A DNA stretch of 64,000 nucleotides from Anaerotruncus colihominis (lineage in GTDB: Bacteria > Bacillota > Clostridia > Oscillospirales > Ruminococcaceae): contig CP102255.1 in assembly GCA_025146135.1 (NCBI GenBank), positions 1,116,001-1,180,000 on the forward strand, in the 5' to 3' direction. Each line of letters begins with the position of its first letter. Within the stretch, counting starts at the first letter, position 1. The notes beneath the pieces are model-generated. The model was given only the letters and a program-made list of their open reading frames with translations, ran no database searches and was not told where the DNA came from. A program made the position numbers and the translations under genes. Shown piece after piece: positions 7,879-14,378 of this stretch.

Positions 7879-9399
7879 TTATTCGGAAACCTGCTCCAGG
7901 ATTAGTTTGTGCGGAGCGGCGATCCGTTCATCATAACAGGAGAAGGTAACGTCCAGATGCGCCTGAGACAGCTTTGGCGTGAAAAGGCTGACGAGGGGCG
8001 CAACGATAAGGGATGCCACAATCGCAATGGCGCCGGCGGAGGTCGGCGCGGCAAAGGGTACGAACAGGTTGAGCACATTGAAGCCCACGCCGGTAATAAA
8101 GCAGGCCCAGACACCGGCGGCCGTCGCGCCACGCCAGAAAAGCCCGTAGACGAGCGGCCCCAGAAAAGAGCCGGCCAGCGCGCCCCAGGAGAGCGACATC
8201 AGCGAGGTGATGAGGTTGTTGGGATTGAGCGCGAGTACAACGGAAAGCGCGACGAAAAAGATACACAGCGCCCTGATCCAGCGAAGCTGTGTCCTGTGCC
8301 CCATCCCCTTGAAAAAGACGCCGCCGAGAAAATCGAGCGTGAAGGTCGAGGATGAGGTAATGACAAGCGAGGAAAGCGTCGACATGGAAGCGGACAGGAC
8401 CAGGATCATCACTACGCCGATCAGCAGGTCCGGCAGGCTGCCCGCGAGCATTTCAGGGACAATGTTATCAAAAACAGGCTGCCCGGACGCAGGCGGCGTG
8501 TAATACAGACGGCCGAACGCCCCCATAAAATAACTGCCGCCGGCGATGATAAGGGCGAACAGCGTTGAAATAATGGTTCCGGCTTTGATCGATTTTTCAT
8601 TTTTAATGGTATAAAACTTGTGAACCATCTGCGGCAGGCCGAGCGTGCCAAGGCTTGTAAGTACGACGACGCCAAGCAGGCCGAGCGGGTCCGGGCCGAA
8701 AAACGAAACGAACGCGCCGCCCAGTCCCGGGGCGGTTTCGCTTGGGACTTGGGAGAGCTGCTGGAACGCGCTGTAAAAACCGCCGCGTCCATTGAGAATT
8801 GAAACGACGACCATAACGATGCCGGCCAGCATGACAACGCCCTGCACAAGGTCGTTGAGCGCGGCCGCCATATAGCCGCCGACGACGACATAGATGCCTG
8901 TGAGCACGGCGATTCCGATGACGCACCATTTAAAATCGATGCCGAAGGCCATTGCGAACAAGCCTGACAGGCCCTTATAAACCGAAGCGGAATACGGCAC
9001 CAGAAATACGAAAATCAGAACGGACGAAACGGTTTTCAGCGCGGGGCAGCAGTACCGTTTTGCAAAAAAATCCGGCATGGTGGCCGATTCGAGGTGTTTT
9101 GTCATGACGCGCGTGCGCCGTCCGAGCAGCACCCAGGCGAGCAGGCTGCCGATCAGCGCGTTGCCGATGCCGATCCAGGTCGCGGCCACGCCGAAATTCC
9201 AGCCGAACTGTCCGGCATAGCCGACGAACACGACCGATGAAAAATAGGATGTGCCATATGCGAACGCTGTGACCCACGGCCCGACGCTGCGCCCGCCGAG
9301 CACAAAGTCGCCGACGCTGCCGGCGTGCCGGCGGCAGTAGACGCCGATGGCGACGGTCACAGCAAAGAAAATGACGATCATCAGAATTTTTTCAAACAT
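7879..9399 (-). CDS. Sodium:solute symporter (SSS family), T-box controlled
   Basis: Multi-pass membrane Na+-coupled importer of the SSS family, 506 residues with about 12-13 hydrophobic segments. Family features include the N-terminal DFVLGGRSVGPW, the Na+-site region around ATMPDFFAKRY and the GGYMAAALNDLVQG segment. The start MFEKILM (9399) follows GGGAGG; a longer frame would run into the T-box terminator and is rejected. The upstream T-box leader means expression rises when a specific tRNA is uncharged, so the substrate is probably an amino acid. The specifier suggests tyrosine, with leucine as an alternative. Confidence 0.9.
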   Translation of the reverse strand: MFEKILMIVIFFAVTVAIGVYCRRHAGSVGDFVLGGRSVGPWVTAFAYGTSYFSSVVFVGYAGQFGWNFGVAATWIGIGNALIGSLLAWVLLGRRTRVMTKHLESATMPDFFAKRYCCPALKTVSSVLIFVFLVPYSASVYKGLSGLFAMAFGIDFKWCVIGIAVLTGIYVVVGGYMAAALNDLVQGVVMLAGIVMVVVSILNGRGGFYSAFQQLSQVPSETAPGLGGAFVSFFGPDPLGLLGVVVLTSLGTLGLPQMVHKFYTIKNEKSIKAGTIISTLFALIIAGGSYFMGAFGRLYYTPPASGQPVFDNIVPEMLAGSLPDLLIGVVMILVLSASMSTLSSLVITSSSTFTLDFLGGVFFKGMGHRTQLRWIRALCIFFVALSVVLALNPNNLITSLMSLSWGALAGSFLGPLVYGLFWRGATAAGVWACFITGVGFNVLNLFVPFAAPTSAGAIAIVASLIVAPLVSLFTPKLSQAHLDVTFSCYDERIAAPHKLILEQVSE

Positions 9400-9429
9400 G
9401 GCTATGCCCTCCCTGTATTTTGGACAACA

Positions 9430-9724
9430 AAAATCCCCCGCCCTCCGGCTGTCCGGAGGGCGGGGGGAAGTCCGCGTTACCACCTCGGTTTGCGCCGGCC
9501 TCGCGGCCCGGCGCCTCTGCGGGTGCAAACCGTCCGTTTACACCGCGCGCTGTAACGGGCGCGCCCGGCGCTTTCGCGCGGCTCCCGGAATGTAATTCAG
9601 ACAGCGCCATTGCCCCGCGCCTCTCATCGTCCGGCTGCTTTCTGTGGGGATAAAGCGTCTTACTGGTTTCCGATCAACGCCGTATTTTGCGCGGAACATC
9701 CGCATGCTCCGCTGTTATGCTGTC
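9430..9724 (-). promoter_or_regulatory. T-box riboswitch leader
   Basis: On the minus strand the T-box consensus GAGGTGGTAACGCGGA reads from 9486 to 9471. A strong terminator follows: CCCCCGCCCTCCGG / CCGGAGGGCGGGGG (9435-9465) with a T run at 9430-9434. Stem I features include CAGAAAGCAG and GATGAGAGGCG. The specifier region reads GAATTACATTCCGGGAGC; aligned with other T-boxes it gives TAC (9594-9592, tyrosine) followed by A. TTA (leucine) is the shifted alternative. UGGU in the T-box pairs with ACCA ends, compatible with both tRNAs. Confidence 0.88.
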
Positions 9725-9753
9725 AGTTTAACAGATAAAATCGATAAAGTCAA
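9725..9753 (-). promoter_or_regulatory. Sigma-A promoter of the T-box/symporter transcript
   Basis: Minus strand TTGACT (9748-9753), 17-base spacer, TAAACT (9725-9730). Confidence 0.8.
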
Positions 9754-9761
9754 CACTTTTT

Positions 9762-10391
9762 TCAGCCGGTTTCAAATATGTAGTTTTCCTCGGCGAACTG
9801 CCAGTCGACAATATGCCACCATGCGTCGAGATAATCGGCGCGCAGGTTCATATATTTTAAATAGTATGCGTGCTCCCATACGTCGACGCACAGGATGGGG
9901 CGAAGCCCGCGGGTGAGCGGCGTATCCTGATTGGGTGTGGAAAAGACGCGCAGGCCGCCGTCCGGCGCGCACGCGAGCCATGCCCATCCGGAGCCGAAGC
10001 GCGCGGCCGCTGTCTGGGTGAAAACGTCGCGGAAGCGGTCGAACGAGCAAAAGCATTTGTCGATGGCCTGGGCGAGCCGGCCGCAGGGATGCGGGGCCGT
10101 TTGGTTCGGGGTCATGCAGTCGAAATAAAGCTCGTGTGTCCAGACACCGCAGGCGTTGCGGTAGACATCCCGCCGGATATTGGGGGGCAGCTGCGCGCAG
10201 CCGCAGATGAGCTGCTCCAGTGACCAGCAGTGGTACTCAGGGCAGTCCGCGAGCGCCTCGTTGAGCTTTTTAACATAGCCGGCCTGGTGACGGTCGTGAT
10301 GGACCTCAACAGTCAGCTTGTCGATATACGGTTCCAGCGCGTCGCAGGGATAAGGGAGCGGGGTCAGTTTAAACGGGTAATGTTCGTTCAT
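9762..10391 (-). CDS. Fe/Mn superoxide dismutase family protein
   Basis: A 209-residue protein of the Fe/Mn-SOD fold, which normally converts superoxide to peroxide and oxygen. Metal ligands can be placed: His in EVHHDRH, His in the GVWTHELYF helix, and Asp/His in DVWEHAYYL. The second-ligand region departs from the usual GGHxNH, so activity or metal preference may differ. It is Cys-rich for the family (for example CGCAQ and CFCSF). An upstream in-frame ATG at 10400 overlaps the AAAGGA ribosome site, so ATG 10391 is preferred. It follows the amidase gene by 37 bases. Confidence 0.82.
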   Translation of the reverse strand: MNEHYPFKLTPLPYPCDALEPYIDKLTVEVHHDRHQAGYVKKLNEALADCPEYHCWSLEQLICGCAQLPPNIRRDVYRNACGVWTHELYFDCMTPNQTAPHPCGRLAQAIDKCFCSFDRFRDVFTQTAAARFGSGWAWLACAPDGGLRVFSTPNQDTPLTRGLRPILCVDVWEHAYYLKYMNLRADYLDAWWHIVDWQFAEENYIFETG

Positions 10392-10428
10392 ACACGCCAT
10401 CCTTTAATGGAAAATTTGAAACCGGGGT

Positions 10429-11172
10429 TCACTGGGATATATGGATATAGCGGGAATCGGCGTAACCGACCACGCCGCCCCGGTTGACGACATACCAGTT
10501 TTCCCACTGGCCGTTGACGATGATCGAGTTGCCGTTGTAGGCGTGCGCCAGCACGCGCGCGTCAAGAGAGGGTTTTTCGCGGATGTTGAGATATCCCCAG
10601 CGGACGGTGACAATTCCGCGGCGCGGCGGCTGCGGCGAAACGAAGGGGATATCAAAATATTCGGTCAGCGACAAAACGACGTTTTCGGCGATTTCGCTGA
10701 TGTGCTGTTTAATCCAGGTCGCGTCCTCGGGGTTGTCGTGGTAGGCGAATTCGATGAGCACGCCCGGCGCGCGCGTGCGGGAAACCTCGCCCAGGCGCGT
10801 GGTGGGGACGGTTTTGACCAGCCACGGATAGGGATAGATCGCCTTGAGGTTTTCGGCGATGATATCGGCGGCGCGTTTGCCGGAGACGCTTGTGGGGTAA
10901 TAATAGACCTCCGCGCCCTGACGCATCCCGGCCTCGCTTTCGGGGGCTGCGTTGGAGTGAAGCGCCAGATGCAGGTCATAATTGCCGCGGTTCGACTGTG
11001 TGATCGACGAAGCTGCGGTCATATCCGGAGTGTTGCGCGTCCAGCGGATGCCGGACGAACGCAGGTACGGCTCCATCGCGTCGGCGATCAGATTCATATA
11101 GTATTCTTCCGTGCCGCCGTTTACGTAGTGATTCCATTCCTGCGTGGAGGGACTGAGATAAATAATCGGCAT
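10429..11172 (-). CDS. N-acetylmuramoyl-L-alanine amidase (Amidase_3) with SH3 domain
   Basis: Predicted cell-wall hydrolase cutting the amide between muramic acid and L-Ala. The 247-residue protein has an Amidase_3 domain (about 1-180) with LALHSNAAP and VLIEFAYHDN, the usual zinc-His and catalytic Glu regions, and a C-terminal bacterial SH3 domain (about 190-247). The classical first His motif is not evident; the N-terminus instead reads YLSPSTQEWN, as in a clostridial subfamily. There is no signal peptide, so export may be by lysis or a non-classical route. ATG 11172 follows AGGAGG. Confidence 0.87.
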   Translation of the reverse strand: MPIIYLSPSTQEWNHYVNGGTEEYYMNLIADAMEPYLRSSGIRWTRNTPDMTAASSITQSNRGNYDLHLALHSNAAPESEAGMRQGAEVYYYPTSVSGKRAADIIAENLKAIYPYPWLVKTVPTTRLGEVSRTRAPGVLIEFAYHDNPEDATWIKQHISEIAENVVLSLTEYFDIPFVSPQPPRRGIVTVRWGYLNIREKPSLDARVLAHAYNGNSIIVNGQWENWYVVNRGGVVGYADSRYIHISQ

Positions 11173-11307
11173 AAAAATCCTCCTGTCTGTGCATGTTGGG
11201 CTGTTCCAATGTATGTCGGCGGGCAAAAAAGCGTGCGCACAAAAAACAGAGAAATTTTTTATGGTTTTCGCTTTAGTTTTTCCGGGGCAATACGAACATA
11301 AAGAATA

Positions 11308-11353
11308 GAAGCGTATGACAAAAGGTACACCTTTTGCCACACCTGGATTCTCT
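11308..11353. repeat. Imperfect direct repeat, copy 1
   Basis: Begins GAAGCGTATGACAAAAGGTA and ends near CTGGATTCTCT. It contains a small inverted repeat around AAAAGGT-ACACCTTTT. Copy 2 lies 140 bases downstream. Confidence 0.7.
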
Positions 11354-11447
11354 GGAGCCGGGGTTGTGCTTATGGATAATCTGGCAGGGATAATTCGTCA
11401 AATTGCCTAAATAAGTGCATTTCTTTTTGTCAAAAGACAAAAAAGGA

Positions 11448-11492
11448 AGCGTATGACAAAAGGTGTACTTTTTGCCACATCTGGATTTTTTT
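11448..11492. repeat. Imperfect direct repeat, copy 2
   Basis: Begins GAAGCGTATGACAAAAGGTG and ends near CTGGATTTTT, matching copy 1 at most positions. It sits 26 bases before the csrA start. Confidence 0.7.
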
Positions 11493-11518
11493 CGTTTTGC
11501 GCATAAGGAGGTGCGGCC

Positions 11519-11698
11519 ATGCTGGTTCTTGGCAGAAATGTCGGTGAATACGTGGTGATCAACGAGAATATTTTCGTGCGGGTTGTCAAGCAGAACGGCG
11601 ACCTCAAACTTGCCATCGACGCGCCCAAGGATATTAAAATTGAGCGCGGCGAGATTTTTGAAAAGCGCAGCGGGCGGCCCGCAAGTATGGCGCGGTAA
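11519..11698 (+). CDS. csrA: Carbon storage regulator CsrA
   Basis: RNA-binding dimer that blocks translation by binding GGA motifs in hairpin loops near ribosome sites; in motile Firmicutes it represses flagellin translation and is antagonised by FliW. The 59-residue product begins MLVLGRNVGEYVVINENIFV and has the family segment VKQNGDLKLAIDAPKDIKIERGEIF. ATG 11519 follows AAGGAGG. It lies directly upstream of two flagellin genes whose leaders contain candidate CsrA hairpins. No fliW is visible in the window. Confidence 0.93.
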   Translation: MLVLGRNVGEYVVINENIFVRVVKQNGDLKLAIDAPKDIKIERGEIFEKRSGRPASMAR

Positions 11699-11701
11699 AA
11701 A

Positions 11702-11728
11702 CCTGTATTTCCAGGTTTCGAATACAGG
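11702..11728 (+). other. Inverted repeat between csrA and the first flagellin gene
   Basis: CCTGTATT (11702-11709) and AATACAGG (11721-11728) form an 8-bp stem just after the csrA stop. There is no T run, so it may be an mRNA processing or stability element rather than a terminator. Confidence 0.45.
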
Positions 11729-11811
11729 CTTCGGGTATGGTTTTCTGGTTTTCGCGCGTGCTGGCGCGCTGTACACGCGGGAGCTTGAAAATATAATTTT
11801 TATGAATGAGC

Positions 11812-11831
11812 CGGGCGGAGGGATACGCCCG
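11812..11831 (+). promoter_or_regulatory. Candidate CsrA-binding hairpin, flagellin 1 leader
   Basis: A 6-bp stem CGGGCG/CGCCCG encloses the 8-nt loop GAGGGATA, exposing GGA. The ribosome site AGGGAGG follows about 10 bases later and offers a second GGA. Confidence 0.6.
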
Positions 11832-11854
11832 CGACAATTCAGGGAGGTTTTATC

Positions 11855-13027
11855 ATGGGAATGGTAGTTAGAAGCAACATCATGGCAGTCAATGCGCAGC
11901 GTCAGTTGGGCATGAACAACTCGCAGGTCGGCAAGGCGCTGGAAAAGCTGTCCTCCGGTTACCGCATCAACCGCGCCGGTGACGACGCGTCTGGTCTGGC
12001 GATCTCTGAGAAGATGAAAGCCCAGATCAAGGGCCTTGACACCGCATCGCTCAACTCGCAGGACGGCATCTCGCTCGTTCAGACGGCTGAAGGCGCTCTG
12101 ACCGAGGTCCACAACATGCTCAACCGCATGACCGAGCTGGCGACCCGCGCGGCCAACGGCATCAACGAGGATTCGAACCGCGCTTCGCTCCAGAAGGAAG
12201 TTGCAAAGCTGCAGGAGGAAATCGACCGCATTTCCGAGGGCACGAACTTCAACAACCTCAAGCTGCTCGACGGCTCGCAGACATATGCCGGAAACACGGC
12301 GCTGATCGGCAAGGGAACTGCCAACGGCGTTATGGGCCTGTCGGTCGAGGGCGGCAACCTGTCCGCTGACGCGGAAATCTCGGTCAATATCAGCGCCGAC
12401 AAGACCGGTACGGTTACTGTTAAAGCGGGCGGCAAAGCTACAGGCGTCAAGTTCACAGTGACGCAGACCGGCAAGGGCTTCTACTCGGTTACGGCCGACG
12501 TCAGCGGTGTGACAGATGACAAAATCAAGGCGGCGTGGTCCGGCGTCACCGCCAACTTCTCCGTCGACGGGCCTAAGGACGATGGCACCTATGCGGCTGG
12601 CGAGCAGAAGTTCACAGCCGGCAAGAACGAATCGATGCAGCTCCAGATTGGCGACACGGCCGACAGCTTCAACCAGCTCAAGGTCGGAATCGGCAGCATG
12701 AGTTCCGCCGCTCTCGGCGTTGACAAGGTCGACATCTCCAACCAGGAGGGTGCGGCCAAGGCCATCGACATCATTCGCAACGCAATCGACCGTGTGTCCT
12801 CGCAGCGTGCTTCTCTCGGCGCTACGCAGAACCGTCTTGAGTACACAATCAACAACCTGGACACCGCGTCTGAGAACCTGCAGTCGGCCAACAGCCGTAT
12901 CCGCGACACAGACATGGCCAAGATGATGATGGAGTACACAAAGATGAACGTACTGACGCAGTCCGCGCAGGCGATGCTCGCGCAGGCCAACCAGCAGCCG
13001 CAGAGCGTGCTCCAGTTGCTCCAGTAA
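11855..13027 (+). CDS. fliC: Flagellin (first of tandem pair)
   Basis: Structural subunit of the flagellar filament, exported by the flagellar type III system. The 390-residue protein has the conserved N-terminal D0/D1 helices (SSGYRINRAGDDASGLAISE near 34-53) and the C-terminal helix ending in LAQANQQPQSVLQLLQ. A Gly/Thr-rich variable centre lies at about 150-285. RBS GGGAGG precedes ATG 11855. The termini are almost identical to the second copy while the centres differ. Surface Ser/Thr in the centre are candidate O-glycosylation sites given the glycan genes downstream. Confidence 0.96.
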   Translation: MGMVVRSNIMAVNAQRQLGMNNSQVGKALEKLSSGYRINRAGDDASGLAISEKMKAQIKGLDTASLNSQDGISLVQTAEGALTEVHNMLNRMTELATRAANGINEDSNRASLQKEVAKLQEEIDRISEGTNFNNLKLLDGSQTYAGNTALIGKGTANGVMGLSVEGGNLSADAEISVNISADKTGTVTVKAGGKATGVKFTVTQTGKGFYSVTADVSGVTDDKIKAAWSGVTANFSVDGPKDDGTYAAGEQKFTAGKNESMQLQIGDTADSFNQLKVGIGSMSSAALGVDKVDISNQEGAAKAIDIIRNAIDRVSSQRASLGATQNRLEYTINNLDTASENLQSANSRIRDTDMAKMMMEYTKMNVLTQSAQAMLAQANQQPQSVLQLLQ

Positions 13028-13065
13028 TGTGAGCCTGGCAAATTGATCAAAATAGTTTTCACACA

Positions 13066-13083
13066 GGCGGGAAGGACACCGCC
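13066..13083 (+). promoter_or_regulatory. Candidate CsrA-binding hairpin, flagellin 2 leader
   Basis: The 5-bp stem GGCGG/CCGCC encloses the 8-nt loop GAAGGACA with GGA exposed. The ribosome site AAGGAGG follows about 12 bases later. The geometry matches that in the flagellin 1 leader although the sequences differ. Confidence 0.62.
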
Positions 13084-13108
13084 GGAAAAATAGCAAGGAG
13101 GTTTCACC

Positions 13109-14269
13109 ATGGGAATGGTAGTTAGAAGCAACATTATGGCAGTCAATGCGCAGCGTCAGTTGGGCATGAACAACTCGCAGGTCGGCAAGGCGCTGGAAAA
13201 GCTGTCCTCCGGTTACCGCATCAACCGCGCCGGTGACGACGCGTCCGGTCTGGCGATCTCTGAGAAGATGAAAGCCCAGATCAAGGGCCTTGACACCGCG
13301 TCGCTCAACTCGCAGGACGGCATCTCGCTCGTCCAGACGGCTGAAGGCGCGCTGACCGAAGTCCACAACATGCTCAACCGTATGACCGAGCTGGCGACCC
13401 GTTCGGCCAACGGCATCAACGAGGATTCGAACCGCGCTTCCCTGCAGAAGGAAGTTGCGAAGCTGCAGGAGGAAATCGACCGCATTTCCAAGAGCACGAA
13501 CTTCAATAACCTCAAGCTGCTCGATGGCTCGCAGACGTATGCGGCTGCTACAGCCGCCGGTAATGCCAACGGCGTCCAGAACCTGACGATCGAGGGCGGC
13601 AACCTGTCCGCAACAGGCCAGGGTGTTTCAGTTGCGCTCAGCGCACAGGGAGCGGTCACCGTCACTGTAACGGGCGGCGCCAACGTCGCATTTAAGACGA
13701 CGCAGACCGGCAAGGGCTTCTACTCGATCACAGCCGACCTCAGCAAGGTGACAGATGATAAGGTCAAAGCCGCCTGGGCCGGCGTCACCCTTAACTTCAG
13801 CGTTGACGAGGCGAAGAATGACGGCACATACGTTACGACAGCGGCGGCGATCCAAAATGTCGGCAAGAACGGATCGATGCAGCTCCAGATCGGCGACACG
13901 GCCGACGATTTCAACCAGCTCAAGGTCGGCATCGGCGATATGAGTTCCAAGGGCCTTGGCATCGACAAGGTCGACATCTCCAATCAGGACGGCGCCGCCA
14001 AGGCGATCGACACGATCAAGAACGCGATCGACCGCGTCTCTTCGCAGCGTGCTTCTCTCGGCGCGACGCAGAACCGCCTCGAGTACACCATCAACAACCT
14101 GGACACCGCGTCTGAGAACCTGCAGGCGGCCAACAGCCGTATCCGCGACACAGACATGGCCAAGATGATGATGGAGTACACAAAGATGAACGTGCTGACG
14201 CAGTCCGCGCAGGCGATGCTCGCGCAGGCCAATCAGCAGCCGCAGAGCGTGCTCCAGTTGCTCCAGTAA
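13109..14269 (+). CDS. fliC: Flagellin (second of tandem pair)
   Basis: Second filament subunit, 386 residues, 81 bases after the first copy. The N-terminal ~150 and C-terminal ~100 residues are nearly identical to copy 1, also at the DNA level. The central region (about 145-285) has diverged, as expected for recombination-maintained ends with a variable exposed domain. RBS AAGGAGG precedes ATG 13109. A strong terminator at 14323-14353 ends the unit. The two copies may form a mixed filament or alternate in expression. Confidence 0.96.
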   Translation: MGMVVRSNIMAVNAQRQLGMNNSQVGKALEKLSSGYRINRAGDDASGLAISEKMKAQIKGLDTASLNSQDGISLVQTAEGALTEVHNMLNRMTELATRSANGINEDSNRASLQKEVAKLQEEIDRISKSTNFNNLKLLDGSQTYAAATAAGNANGVQNLTIEGGNLSATGQGVSVALSAQGAVTVTVTGGANVAFKTTQTGKGFYSITADLSKVTDDKVKAAWAGVTLNFSVDEAKNDGTYVTTAAAIQNVGKNGSMQLQIGDTADDFNQLKVGIGDMSSKGLGIDKVDISNQDGAAKAIDTIKNAIDRVSSQRASLGATQNRLEYTINNLDTASENLQAANSRIRDTDMAKMMMEYTKMNVLTQSAQAMLAQANQQPQSVLQLLQ

Positions 14270-14322
14270 TCTGCTGCATTCCGGATAGATAAACATATAC
14301 AGTGATACTAGCGCGCAAGGAA

Positions 14323-14353
14323 GGCGGGTGGGGCTACCCCACCCGCCTTTTTT
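14323..14353 (+). terminator. Terminator after the flagellin pair
   Basis: The 11-bp stem GGCGGGTGGGG / CCCCACCCGCC with a CTA loop is followed by a T run. It separates the highly expressed flagellins from the glycan operon. Confidence 0.9.
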
Positions 14354-14378
14354 ATATCATGGGAAAGAAGGAGAGCCG

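Larger units (their letters stand above)
11173..11518. other. Intergenic region with imperfect direct repeats upstream of csrA
   Basis: Lies between the divergent amidase and csrA genes. It contains two imperfect copies of a roughly 45-bp sequence (see repeat entries). I found no convincing sigma-A or sigma-28 promoter for csrA/flagellin. Confidence 0.5.

Noticed and set aside
11273-13366. 697-residue minus-strand open frame across csrA and the flagellins
   Set aside because: Antisense to csrA and flagellin, and it repeats itself because the flagellin ends are duplicated.
14328-14378. Upstream ATG start for the GT2 gene after the flagellins
   Set aside because: It lies within the flagellin terminator and lacks a ribosome site, whereas GTG 14379 follows AAGGAG and begins the conserved domain.
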